Shown here one piece after another: positions 52,698 through 61,634 of a stretch of DNA of 64,000 nt; the stretch's first letter is position 1; every line of letters starts with the position of its first letter. This DNA comes from Pustulibacterium marinum (GTDB taxonomy: Bacteria > Bacteroidota > Bacteroidia > Flavobacteriales > Flavobacteriaceae). Where the stretch lies: NCBI RefSeq assembly GCF_900116665.1, contig NZ_FPBK01000006.1, forward strand, positions 1-64,000, read 5' to 3'. The translations under genes and the position numbers were made by a program. Below the pieces are notes generated by a model. The model was not told where the DNA came from and searched no databases. It saw nothing but the letters and a program-made list of their open reading frames with translations.

Positions 52698-55010
52698 ATG
52701 CGTATAAAAAAACTAAGTTTTATGGCCTTTTTGGTCTTGTTAGTAGGGTGTAACCAAACAACTACTACCTTGTTATCACCACAAAAAGGAGAAGAACCTC
52801 AAACAGCAAATTGGCAATACGAGCCTTGGGTCGCACCTAGCCACTACAATGCTACAGCATCATCTCAGTTTGATGATGAAGTATTAACAATAGCTTCAGA
52901 TACGTTAATTGCAGAACGTTGGTTTAAAAAAATACCCGTAAAACCATTTGCCAATTATAGAGTTACTGGTAGTATAAAAACTGAAAATGTAAAAGGTGAA
53001 CATGGTGCGGGAGCTGGTTTTGGCTTAGGGAAATTTACCAAAGAAAACGATACCATTTTTACGGGTACTACAGATTGGACAACCGTTGCGATGGAGTTTG
53101 AAACTCAAATGGATGATAGTTTTATGCTAGAGTTGTTTTTGGGTAAAAATGGTAAAGCAAGCGGTACAGTACATTTTGATAATTTAAGGCTAGAAGAACT
53201 CAGTGCAACAACCTTGAAACCATCTATACAAATAGATCTTACTCAAAAAGAAGCTCCTATGTCGCCCTACATTTATGGGCAGTTTATAGAGCATATGGGC
53301 AAATGTATTTATGGTGGTATTTGGGCCGAAATGCTTCAAGATCGTAAATTTTACCATCCTATAGGAGCAAAAAAATCTCCATGGAAAATAAATGTAGATA
53401 CTACCACAGTAAAAATAGATAGTACCCATAGCTATTCAAAAGGTAATTTTCCTGTGTTTCAAAAAGTAACCAATTTAGAAGTTTCGCAGACAGATTTAGC
53501 CTTAGAGGCAAACAAAAGCTATGTAGGGCATGTGAATATAAAGAGTAGCGGAATTACATCTTTAGAAATCTCTCTTGGCGATACTACGCAAACTATTCAA
53601 CTAAAGAAAAGCAATACCTTTCAAAAAGTACCATTTGAATTCAATACGAATACTACAACCGATTCTGGTATTTTCAACATAAAATTTAACGGTACAGGTA
53701 CTATCAGTTTGGTAGCTATTTCGTTAATGCCTTCAGATAATGTGCAAGGCTTCAGAAAAGATGTTTTGGCGTTGCTAAAAGAGCTTGATGCACCAATTTA
53801 CAGATGGCCTGGAGGAAATTTTGTTTCAGGATACAACTGGAAAGACGGTATTGGCGATCCAGATTTACGACCAACTAAATTTGAAAGAGCATGGAATGGG
53901 TTAGAGTATAACGATGTTGGTATACACGAATTCATGCAGTTGGTAGATTTATTAGATACCGAAGCTAATATTGCGGTAAACACAGGTTTAGGTACTGCTG
54001 AAATGGCTGCGGAAGAAGTAGCTTATTTTAATGGGGATGCTTCTACCAAAATGGGGCAATGGAGAGCCAAAAATGGTCATGAAGCTCCGTATAACATTAA
54101 GCTTTGGGCAGTGGGTAACGAAATGTTTGGCGATTGGCAATTGGGTCATATGCCTATTGAAGACTATGTGAAAAAGCATAACGAAGTGGCGGAAGCTATG
54201 TGGGCTGTAGACCCAACTATAGATTTAATAGGAGTAGGTTTTCCTGGCCGTTGGAACGATATGATGTACGAAAACTGTGCTGATAATATGACCTTTATTA
54301 GCGAGCATTTTTACAAACAAGATTGGCATGCAGGTGGTTTGCTTACCCATGTAAACCAAATGCCAGCAACTATAAAAGACATTGCCGAAGAACACCGTAG
54401 AGCTCGTAAAGAACATCCAGAAGTGGCGAAGAAAAACATTAAAATTGCTATGGACGAATGGAATTATTGGTACGGCCCACATGAGTTTGGTTTATTGGGT
54501 ACACGTTACTTTTTGCGAGATGCTTTGGGTATCGCGGCTGGTTTAAATGAGTTTTCTCGCCAATCAGATATCTATTACATGGCAAATTATGCACAAACCG
54601 TAAATGTAATAGGTGCTATAAAAACTACCAAAACCAAATCTTGGTTAGAAGGTACAGGTTTGGTGTTAAAACTTTATCGAAATGAATTTGGTACGCAACC
54701 TGTAACTTTTTCGGGTAATGCCGCTCCGCTAGATGTAGCTGTTACTTTAACAGAAGATGGTAAGTATCTAACCATTTCTGTAGTAAATGCAACGCATGAT
54801 GAAATACCATTACAACTGCAAGAACTTTCAGAAAACATAGCAACTGCAGGTACTGCTTTTATTGTACAAGGTGCAAACGATATGGTGTATAACGATGTAG
54901 CGCATCAAGACAATATTTACATCAACGAAACAGCTGTCAATATTAAAAACAATAGCCTTCAAATACCTAAAGAGAGTGCAGGTATTTATAAATTCAAAAT
55001 CAATCAGTAA
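52698..55010 (+). CDS. GH51 alpha-L-arabinofuranosidase lipoprotein
   Basis: A 770-residue lipoprotein (L-V-L-L-V-G-C, lipid Cys near residue 18). Residues ~35-175 look like a CBM4/9-type carbohydrate-binding module. The GH51 core starts I-Y-G-Q-F-I-E-H-M-G-K-C-I-Y-G-G-I-W. Acid/base Glu475 lies in V-G-N-E-M-F-G-D, and nucleophile Glu587 in A-M-D-E-W-N-Y-W. A C-terminal beta domain closes the protein. It removes alpha-1,2-, 1,3- or 1,5-linked L-arabinofuranose. In extensin-type chains the outer residue is alpha-1,3-linked arabinose, so it would act before the beta-arabinofuranosidase. It lies 17 bp after the GH127-type gene. Confidence 0.93.
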   Translation: MRIKKLSFMAFLVLLVGCNQTTTTLLSPQKGEEPQTANWQYEPWVAPSHYNATASSQFDDEVLTIASDTLIAERWFKKIPVKPFANYRVTGSIKTENVKGEHGAGAGFGLGKFTKENDTIFTGTTDWTTVAMEFETQMDDSFMLELFLGKNGKASGTVHFDNLRLEELSATTLKPSIQIDLTQKEAPMSPYIYGQFIEHMGKCIYGGIWAEMLQDRKFYHPIGAKKSPWKINVDTTTVKIDSTHSYSKGNFPVFQKVTNLEVSQTDLALEANKSYVGHVNIKSSGITSLEISLGDTTQTIQLKKSNTFQKVPFEFNTNTTTDSGIFNIKFNGTGTISLVAISLMPSDNVQGFRKDVLALLKELDAPIYRWPGGNFVSGYNWKDGIGDPDLRPTKFERAWNGLEYNDVGIHEFMQLVDLLDTEANIAVNTGLGTAEMAAEEVAYFNGDASTKMGQWRAKNGHEAPYNIKLWAVGNEMFGDWQLGHMPIEDYVKKHNEVAEAMWAVDPTIDLIGVGFPGRWNDMMYENCADNMTFISEHFYKQDWHAGGLLTHVNQMPATIKDIAEEHRRARKEHPEVAKKNIKIAMDEWNYWYGPHEFGLLGTRYFLRDALGIAAGLNEFSRQSDIYYMANYAQTVNVIGAIKTTKTKSWLEGTGLVLKLYRNEFGTQPVTFSGNAAPLDVAVTLTEDGKYLTISVVNATHDEIPLQLQELSENIATAGTAFIVQGANDMVYNDVAHQDNIYINETAVNIKNNSLQIPKESAGIYKFKINQ

Positions 55011-55020
55011 AACACTTATA

Positions 55021-57720
55021 ATGCAATATAAAAAGCTACTTACTGCACTTTTTTGTGCAACTATAACCACAACAGCATTGGCTCAAAAAGAGCCATCGGA
55101 GTATTGGAATAACGTTAAAGATAGGCCTTCTACTTTAGGGGTAAACGATGGTTTTTCGACATTTGAAACTACTGAATTTAAGCTGAAATTGGTAAACGCC
55201 TCGCAAACCATTGCAGGTTTGTACCCAACAAGCAACCCAACATTCGATTTTACAACTGGCGAACGTATTGCCTACAGAGATAAAGACAGTATTTACTATT
55301 TGGGCGATCTTACGTTTTCGCTTAAAGATGCAAACGGTAATTATCAGCATTATTCTACTGCATATCACAGAAAGCCTGTTACAGCAGTAGATATGCCAGA
55401 AACACTTGCTGCAGCAAATTTGGCAAATACGTTACCTAGTAACCTTCCGTTAGAAATTATCAGATTTTATAAAGAAGAAAACAACGCATTAGTGTTAGGG
55501 TTTACCATACGCAACACTACTGCGCAACCTGTAGAAATAGGTGCTTTGGGTGTACCAATGCCTTTTAATAATATTTTAGAAGGAAAAACACTAGACGAAA
55601 CGCATGCCGATAATGTATTTTTTGATCCTTACATTGGTTTAGATGCGGGGTATCTAGAAGTGAAAAAACTTAGTGGTAAAGGGCAACCTTTATTGGTGTT
55701 ACCAAACGAAAATATGCCTTTTGAAGCATATAGACCGTTGAATGAAGACCCTACAATTAGAAGTATTGTTTTTGAAGGTGTACATGAATGGATGCCATTA
55801 ACCAAAGCTTATGCTGAAAATGAGTGGAAAGGAGTAACTGAATGGAACGAAGCAACTTCACTTGTATTGAAACCGGGAGAAAGTAAAACATTCTCCTTAA
55901 AATTAGTGTTAGCATCTTCCATAGAGAAAATTCAGAATAAACTAATCGAAGAAGAGCAACCAGTTGCTGTTGGAGTTCCTGGATATGTATTACCGATGGA
56001 TGTAGATGCACAATTATTTTTAAACTATTCAGAAAAAATAAAAGAGATAACGGTAAGTCCGTCAAATGCATTAACAGTTACCAAAACCAAAAAAACTAAA
56101 AGTGGTTACCAAGCCTATAAGGTAAAAGGAAACCAATGGGGCAGAGCTAAGGTGGTGATAACTTATAAAGATGGTAAACAGCAAAGTATAAACTATAAAG
56201 TAATAAAACCAGAAGCCAATGTAGTAGACGACTTTGGTCATTTTTTACTAACCGAGCAATGGTTTGATACCCCAAACGATATTTTTGGCAGAACAAATTC
56301 TGTTATTTCTTATGATTACGAAACCAAACGTCAAGTTACACAAGATAGCCGTGCTTGGGTAGCGGGTTTAAGCGACGAAGGCGGAGCAGGTAGTTGGCTT
56401 GGTGCTGTAATGAAGCAATTAGTACAACCCGAAAAAGAAGAGATTGCACAGTTAGAACAATTTATAGACGATGTTGTTTGGGGCGGTATACAGTATAAAG
56501 AAGGTAAAAATAAATATGGTGTAAAAAAGAGTGTATTCTTTTACGAACCAGATTCGTTACCAAAAGGTACCTATAGCGATAGTATAAATTGGAACACTTG
56601 GGCTGCTTGGGATATTAAAGGAGCAAACGATCCTGGCCGTTCATACAATTACCCTCACGTTGCAGCAGCCTATTGGGTAATGTATAGATTGGCTCGTTAC
56701 CATAAAGGGTATGTAACCCACCACAATTGGCAATGGTATTTAGAGCAGGCATACCATACTGCAGTTACAATGCCAAAACTAGCACCATGGTATGCAGAGT
56801 TTGGGCAAATGGAAGGTACAGTGTTTTTAATGATTTTGAAAGATTTAAAACGCGAGCAACAAACCGAAATGGCAACTACTTTAGAGACCGCCATGAAACA
56901 ACGAGCAGACCATTGGAAATCGCTTAACTATCCGTTTGGTAGCGAAATGCCTTGGGATTCTACGGGACAAGAAGAAGTATATATGTGGAGCTTGTACTTT
57001 GGTTACTTAGCGAAAGCAAATGTTACGTTAGATGCTATTCTGGCCTACATGCCAACCATGCCACACTGGGCTTACAACGGAAATGCTCGTCGTTATTGGG
57101 ATTTCTTATATGGTGGAAAATTATCTCGTGTAGAACGTCAAATTCATCACTACGGAACGGGTTTGAATGCTATTCCAGTATTAACGGGTTATCGTCTAGA
57201 TACCGATTTTTATAAATTAAAAGTAGGCTACGGAGGTTTGTTAGGGGCTATTTCTAATATCACAGAAGATGGTTTTGGGGCAGCAGCTTTCCATTCGTAC
57301 CCAACAGAGTTGCGTATCGATTATTTATCGGGTGATTATGGTTCTAATTTCTTTGGATATGCGGTAAACGATGCAACCTATCTTACGCATACAGAAGTTT
57401 TTGGGTGGTTGGCTTTTGGTGGAAACCTAACGGAAAAAGGAAATGTCATTACTGTAAAAAATACGACAGCAGCACAAAGTAGAATTTTTATAGCTCAAGA
57501 AAAACTATGGATTACCCTAGATGCAGGTACTGTAGAAAGCTTTAGCTACAACACAAAAAATGAAAACATAGAACTTACATTAAGTCCTGCAAATTCATTC
57601 ACTAAAACAGCATACATCAATATTGAAGGTGAAGATTATACTATAAATGCTTCAAAAGAAAATGGAGCGTATGTGATTCCTTTGGAAACGGATAGTAAAG
57701 TTATTTCAGTAAAGAAATAA
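55021..57720 (+). CDS. Large exported DUF5695-like protein, candidate glycosidase
   Basis: An 899-residue exported protein; the ATG at 55021, ahead of the leader ending T-T-A-L-A-Q, is preferred over the in-frame TTG at 54976. The N-terminal half is beta-rich (E-F-K-L-K-L-V-N-A-S-Q-T-I-A-G-L-Y-P and similar). Residues ~400-800 are helical and aromatic-rich like an (alpha/alpha)6 barrel (Y-P-H-V-A-A-A-Y-W-V-M-Y-R-L-A-R-Y, N-W-Q-W-Y-L-E-Q-A, W-D-S-T-G-Q-E-E-V-Y-M-W-S). This is the layout of DUF5695 proteins, for which I know no established activity. Candidate acids include the E-E of G-Q-E-E-V-Y. It is the last gene of operon C, 10 bp after GH51, so a role on arabinose- or galactose-containing glycans is likely. 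Confidence 0.75.
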   Translation: MQYKKLLTALFCATITTTALAQKEPSEYWNNVKDRPSTLGVNDGFSTFETTEFKLKLVNASQTIAGLYPTSNPTFDFTTGERIAYRDKDSIYYLGDLTFSLKDANGNYQHYSTAYHRKPVTAVDMPETLAAANLANTLPSNLPLEIIRFYKEENNALVLGFTIRNTTAQPVEIGALGVPMPFNNILEGKTLDETHADNVFFDPYIGLDAGYLEVKKLSGKGQPLLVLPNENMPFEAYRPLNEDPTIRSIVFEGVHEWMPLTKAYAENEWKGVTEWNEATSLVLKPGESKTFSLKLVLASSIEKIQNKLIEEEQPVAVGVPGYVLPMDVDAQLFLNYSEKIKEITVSPSNALTVTKTKKTKSGYQAYKVKGNQWGRAKVVITYKDGKQQSINYKVIKPEANVVDDFGHFLLTEQWFDTPNDIFGRTNSVISYDYETKRQVTQDSRAWVAGLSDEGGAGSWLGAVMKQLVQPEKEEIAQLEQFIDDVVWGGIQYKEGKNKYGVKKSVFFYEPDSLPKGTYSDSINWNTWAAWDIKGANDPGRSYNYPHVAAAYWVMYRLARYHKGYVTHHNWQWYLEQAYHTAVTMPKLAPWYAEFGQMEGTVFLMILKDLKREQQTEMATTLETAMKQRADHWKSLNYPFGSEMPWDSTGQEEVYMWSLYFGYLAKANVTLDAILAYMPTMPHWAYNGNARRYWDFLYGGKLSRVERQIHHYGTGLNAIPVLTGYRLDTDFYKLKVGYGGLLGAISNITEDGFGAAAFHSYPTELRIDYLSGDYGSNFFGYAVNDATYLTHTEVFGWLAFGGNLTEKGNVITVKNTTAAQSRIFIAQEKLWITLDAGTVESFSYNTKNENIELTLSPANSFTKTAYINIEGEDYTINASKENGAYVIPLETDSKVISVKK

Positions 57721-57739
57721 ATTACAAAAAATAGATGTT

Positions 57740-57776
57740 AAAAGGCGTTCTGTAGATGTATAGAACGCTTTTTTTT
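57740..57776 (+). terminator. Intrinsic terminator ending operon C
   Basis: GCGTTCT (57745-57751) pairs with AGAACGC (57762-57768), and flanking A and T residues extend the stem. Eight T residues follow (57769-57776). It lies 24 bp after the stop of the DUF5695-like gene. Confidence 0.85.
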
Positions 57777-58088
57777 ATGAAATGATCTATAACTGTTATT
57801 TCAATACGATAACTAGATACAACATAAGGATAGGTAGAAAGATTAAATAAATGTATTCAAGCACCTTTTTTACCTGTAATTCTTAAAATGAGCAAAAGAA
57901 GATATTACATAACACAAATGAAAATGGGTGAAAAATAGAAAGTTTATATATGGTAAATGTTTTCATTTAATAAGTTGATAATTGAGAAGTTAATTGAATT
58001 TAAGCTTAACAAAAATCATCATTTTAACATTTTATTTGGAAAAATAAACAAGAAGACATTATTTTTACCACACCTTAAAACACCCACC
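57777..58088. other. AT-rich intergenic stretch
   Basis: About 310 bp between the operon C terminator and the next ATG. An in-frame ATG at 57957 extends the downstream gene by 44 codons, but those codons have low-complexity, leader-disrupting content and I read them as untranslated. I see no strong TAnnTTTG box, repeat or RNA fold here. Confidence 0.4.
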
Positions 58089-59351
58089 ATGAAAAATTTA
58101 ATAATACCTACTTTAGTATGTGGCTTGCTATCTGCAAGTATGGTCGCCCAGGAAAAACAGGATGTGACCCAACAAAATTTATTTGTTGCTGTTGAGAAAA
58201 GTTTTGAATTAAAACTAGCTCAATATGAAGAAAGCCAATCTATTTTTACAGATGCTTCGTTTGCAGCACAGTTTCCAAAAGTATTTCAAACATCTTTGTT
58301 AAATCCGGATGCTACGGTTTTTGGAGGAAAAGCAGCTTCGTATGCTATAGACAAGCGAAGCCATGCAATGAGTATCAACTACAATGTACCTTCAAAAGAT
58401 AGTCAATGGTTGTTCAATGTAGGTTTTAATTTAAAAGGAACTACTAATGGATATGCATTGTATAAAAGAGATACCTGGTACAATGTATTAAACCTTTCTT
58501 TTGGCGCTGATCATGTGTTAAAAACTTGGGGAAGCAAAGGATCTGGAGATACTGAAAAAACTGTGCAAACTCAAAAAAGTAGAAAGGCAATTGTACATCA
58601 AGAATTGGAAAAACTAAAAAACCAAACCTATTTAGCGCAACAAAAACTAACAGATTCTACAAGTATAGATACCTATACCAATGCAGTTTTGAATAGTTTT
58701 GACAGCAAGTTGCCAGCAGGTAAAATGTATGGTGCTATGTGGCTTAATTTAACTGCAAATGCAGGTTTGACCACATTTGGAATAGCTGGAACTGCGAATA
58801 TAGATGAAACTATTCAGGATAAATACAAGGCAATGTTTCGCCCTTCTGTAACAGCTTCTTTAAACTATTTTAAAAGAACCGCTAAAGTAACCAAATATGC
58901 TAAAATCTATGGAGGCTTTACTTGGGGAAATATATTTGATTCCCCTATTTATAGTGATATGAATATGAAAGTTGTTTCTTCAACATTTGGTTATCAGGTG
59001 TTAGATGCTAATAATCGTCGTATCACAGCTTATGAAGATATTAAAGATAAAATTACGTATATAGATGCAGGAATATCGTATGCGAATTTCTTTGCTTGTA
59101 AACAAGCGTTAGGCCTTAGTTTGAATGCTGCTGCTAATTTTCCTGTGAATAATAATTCAGCAGGAAGCTACAGTCCAAATTATTCAGTTTTAGCAGGACC
59201 AATAATAAAAATGACTGGAAAAAATGATTGGACGGCTGCAACACTAAGCATAACAGGAGGAATTGAAAAACGTTTATATTCTCAAGTGGCATTTAATGAC
59301 GCAGTCTTAAAAATAGGATTAGCCGTACCACTAGAGCTTTTCACAAAATAA
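58089..59351 (+). CDS. Exported, probably outer-membrane beta-barrel protein of unknown function
   Basis: A 420-residue protein from the ATG at 58089, which opens a signal peptide (M-K-N-L-I-I-P-T-L-V-C-G-L-L-S-A-S-M-V-A-Q). A longer frame from 57957 was rejected. The region around residues 140-185 is a charged helix (H-Q-E-L-E-K-L-K-N-Q-T-Y-L-A-Q-Q-K). The rest has many amphipathic strands ending in aromatic or aliphatic residues (A-M-W-L-N-L-T-A-N-A-G-L-T-T-F, I-K-M-T-G-K-N-D-W-T-A-A-T-L-S-I-T-G-G), typical of an outer-membrane barrel. It is separated from operon C by a terminator, so any link to the catabolic locus is unproven. Confidence 0.6.
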   Translation: MKNLIIPTLVCGLLSASMVAQEKQDVTQQNLFVAVEKSFELKLAQYEESQSIFTDASFAAQFPKVFQTSLLNPDATVFGGKAASYAIDKRSHAMSINYNVPSKDSQWLFNVGFNLKGTTNGYALYKRDTWYNVLNLSFGADHVLKTWGSKGSGDTEKTVQTQKSRKAIVHQELEKLKNQTYLAQQKLTDSTSIDTYTNAVLNSFDSKLPAGKMYGAMWLNLTANAGLTTFGIAGTANIDETIQDKYKAMFRPSVTASLNYFKRTAKVTKYAKIYGGFTWGNIFDSPIYSDMNMKVVSSTFGYQVLDANNRRITAYEDIKDKITYIDAGISYANFFACKQALGLSLNAAANFPVNNNSAGSYSPNYSVLAGPIIKMTGKNDWTAATLSITGGIEKRLYSQVAFNDAVLKIGLAVPLELFTK

Positions 59352-59367
59352 CGAGTCATTCAAATTA

Positions 59368-59400
59368 TAAAAAAGAAGCTTAGTAAAGGCTTCTTTTTTA
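59368..59400. terminator. Bidirectional terminator between convergent genes
   Basis: TAAAAAAGAAGC (59368-59379) pairs perfectly with GCTTCTTTTTTA (59389-59400), giving T-runs on both strands. The 3' arm includes the TAA stop of the minus-strand gene ending at 59398. Confidence 0.85.
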
Positions 59401-60117
59401 TTTTGGAACAGTTTCGCCTATCATCACTCCAAAAGGTCCTCCGGTTTGCAACCAATTTTCAGAAGGAGCGTAGGTTTGGGAAATAGCACCATCAAGGTAG
59501 AGTGCATTTTTACATCCAAATTGTTTAAAGAAATCAGCAAAAGTATATAGGTTAACAGGATATTTGGTCATCACAAAGAGCATGGATCCATCAGGTAAAA
59601 TACCTACACCATTTCGGATGTTCAAGTTGCTGGATTTTTCTCTAAAGGCTTTGTGGATTTCACCATCTATCAAAAGCATAGGTCCAGATTGTGTGGCAAA
59701 AGTAATGTCGTCACTAAGTTTAAAATCTTTAGTTTGTTGTACGTGTGCATTACCATCAGCTGTTAAATAAAAGATACCGTTCGGTTGTAAATAGAAGTTG
59801 CCATAGGCTTTTTGAACGGTATTAAGGGGTTGAATAACTTTTCCGTTTTCAATATATAATCCTAGAGGTTTTCCTTCCTTTGTAAACATCCCGGCGTTCA
59901 TTGCAAAAACAAGAGAATCACCATTTTCGGAAAGTTGATCTCTTAGGTTTTTTAACGTTCGATAGGCTTTGTTATTCTTGTTTTTATAATACAACCGTAA
60001 GTTAGAAGACAAACTTGTTTTATGCACAATATAAACATCGGTGTTTTTGAGAACTTGTGCTGTAATACCCGAAATGCTTCCTAGAATCAAAACTAAGAGT
60101 GAGAAATATAACTTCAT
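59398..60117 (-). CDS. Exported phosphodiester glycosidase-like protein (NAGPA/DUF2233 domain)
   Basis: A 239-residue exported protein starting at the ATG whose complement ends at 60117. The longer frame to 60168 overlaps the methyltransferase gene and lacks a leader. Signal peptide M-K-L-Y-F-S-L-L-V-L-I-L-G-S-I-S-G-I-T-A-Q. The family pattern is F-A-M-N-A-G-M-F near residue 74, N-G-V-G-I-L-P-D-G near 175 and the terminal L-Y-L-D-G-A-I-S-Q and G-G-P-F-G-V-M-I-G. NAGPA-domain proteins hydrolyse phosphodiester-linked sugars or act on exopolysaccharide; the substrate here is unknown. It lies 4 bp downstream of a methyltransferase gene on the same strand. Confidence 0.8.
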   Translation of the reverse strand: MKLYFSLLVLILGSISGITAQVLKNTDVYIVHKTSLSSNLRLYYKNKNNKAYRTLKNLRDQLSENGDSLVFAMNAGMFTKEGKPLGLYIENGKVIQPLNTVQKAYGNFYLQPNGIFYLTADGNAHVQQTKDFKLSDDITFATQSGPMLLIDGEIHKAFREKSSNLNIRNGVGILPDGSMLFVMTKYPVNLYTFADFFKQFGCKNALYLDGAISQTYAPSENWLQTGGPFGVMIGETVPK

Positions 60118-60121
60118 AAAA

Positions 60122-60742
60122 TTATTTTTTCTGAAAGGTACAAAATGTGAATGCTTGCTCAGTGTCAAATGGTGTAATGTGTATATGCTCTGAACAAGCT
60201 AATTTTTTAAAATGAGAGTCAAAAGCTGTAATAAGTTCTTGCGATGAATATTGCTGAATTGCAATACCACTACATTTTTGAGGACCCTTGTTACTAAACG
60301 TACCAATAATTGCAAATCCGCTAGGTTTAACAGCCTTTGAAATTATTGTTTGATACGTTTTAATGGCTTTTTGTTCTGTTAAGAAATGAAATGCAGCTCG
60401 GTCATGCCATAACTGATAGGACTTGGTTGGAGTAAAATTCAGTACATCAGAGACTATCCAGTTTACTTGAGTTTGTTTTGGTCCTATTCGTTCTTTTGCA
60501 CGTTCAATTGCTTTTGAAGAAATATCTAAAACCGTAATATTTGTAAAACCCAATACCAGAAGATGATCTACCAAGAAACTATCGCCACCGCCAACATCAA
60601 TTATGGAAGCATCCAAAGGTAAATTCAACTTTTGAATAGAAGCTAAAGAAGTTTCTGGAACAGGTTGGTACCAACTTACACTGTCCAAAGACTTTGTTTC
60701 GTAAATATGATCCCAGTGTTCTTTTCGTTCGGTAGTATTCAT
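60122..60742 (-). CDS. Class I SAM-dependent methyltransferase
   Basis: A 206-residue methyltransferase. Residues ~45-55 form the SAM-binding motif (I-I-D-V-G-G-G-D-S), and motif II follows (I-T-V-L-D-I-S-S-K-A-I-E-R-A). W-H-D-R-A-A-F-H-F-L-T is the motif IV region of thiopurine/chlorosome-like small-molecule methyltransferases. The N-terminus H-W-D-H-I-Y-E-T-K-x-x-x-x-V-S-W-Y-Q is typical of this soluble group. The substrate is unknown. It sits between the DUF2071 gene (16 bp) and the phosphodiester glycosidase-like gene (4 bp), so the three form a minus-strand operon. Confidence 0.85.
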   Translation of the reverse strand: MNTTERKEHWDHIYETKSLDSVSWYQPVPETSLASIQKLNLPLDASIIDVGGGDSFLVDHLLVLGFTNITVLDISSKAIERAKERIGPKQTQVNWIVSDVLNFTPTKSYQLWHDRAAFHFLTEQKAIKTYQTIISKAVKPSGFAIIGTFSNKGPQKCSGIAIQQYSSQELITAFDSHFKKLACSEHIHITPFDTEQAFTFCTFQKK

Positions 60743-60758
60743 AGGAGTGTAATGTGCG

Positions 60759-61484
60759 TTAAGAAACTATGTTGGTTTGTCTCAATTGTATTTTGTTTTC
60801 AACGGTAATCTCAGAACCTTCTGCTAATAACACATTTGCTGGAGTAGCGTTGGAAAGAAACGCAAATTCTTCTCCATATAAAGCACCAAAATCAGCATGT
60901 ATTATATAATTGCGTACAGGATATATATTCCATTGTGGGTGGGTAACTTCATATTCGTTAGATTTCGTAGCATTTAGAGCAGCATACCCCCAATAATGTT
61001 CTGTTATAAATTCAGATAAGCCTCCGGGAATTATAGGTTCTGATTTTGGACTTGCAGTCACTTGAAATTCATTCCATACAGCATGTTTCCATCGGTAATG
61101 TACCATCAATTCTTGTTCATTATGAATAATTTGATGTTCCATTGGCATGGTTTCATAATTTTCATTGTAAACAGTGTTTGCAACAAAGGTAAGTGCTGGT
61201 TTGGGAACAATTTCTTTGATAAAAACAACTCCACGTTTCCATTCTTTACCATCAAATCTTTTCACGTAAAAGCGAAGGTTTACTTCTTCAAAGTTCACAT
61301 GGAAAGGTATTTTCAATCCTAATAATTTAGTATTTTGAAATAGGAAACCTACCAAACTTATATAACAAACTCCGTCATACGTATCCAATTCGGTTCCATA
61401 GGGAACATAATTAGTAAGTATTTCAGGGGCTATGGCATAATTGGCAAAAGCTAGTTTACGCCATTCGGCTTTTAAAAAACTCAT
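60759..61484 (-). CDS. DUF2071 (YqjF-type) protein
   Basis: A 241-residue soluble protein with the DUF2071 hallmarks: an N-terminal W-R-K-L-A-F-A-N-Y, then L-D-T-Y-D-G-V-C-Y-I-S-L-V-G-F, and F-E-E-V-N-L-R-F-Y-V-K. The fold resembles acetoacetate decarboxylase-like domains, but no activity is established. It is the first gene of the minus-strand operon with the methyltransferase 16 bp downstream. It is divergent from the CDF transporter gene, with 150 bp between starts. Confidence 0.8.
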   Translation of the reverse strand: MSFLKAEWRKLAFANYAIAPEILTNYVPYGTELDTYDGVCYISLVGFLFQNTKLLGLKIPFHVNFEEVNLRFYVKRFDGKEWKRGVVFIKEIVPKPALTFVANTVYNENYETMPMEHQIIHNEQELMVHYRWKHAVWNEFQVTASPKSEPIIPGGLSEFITEHYWGYAALNATKSNEYEVTHPQWNIYPVRNYIIHADFGALYGEEFAFLSNATPANVLLAEGSEITVENKIQLRQTNIVS

Positions 61485-61569
61485 TCACTTCTTTTTAAGG
61501 TCAAAATGCTAAAATACAAAACAATAATGCATAAAGATGTAGGATTTTAAAATCGTGATCGAAACGAGA

Positions 61570-61615
61570 TACTTTTGAAAAAAGTATGTTCCCGCATGAA
61601 AACTGTTTACTTTTG
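61570..61615 (+). promoter_or_regulatory. Two -7 boxes before the CDF transporter gene
   Basis: TACTTTTG occurs at 61570-61577 and again at 61608-61615; both match TAnnTTTG exactly. The second sits 19 bp before the TTG at 61635. If it is used, upstream starts at 61575 or 61596 cannot be translated. Confidence 0.55.
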
Positions 61616-61634
61616 TCGAGGCAAAACAAAAAAA

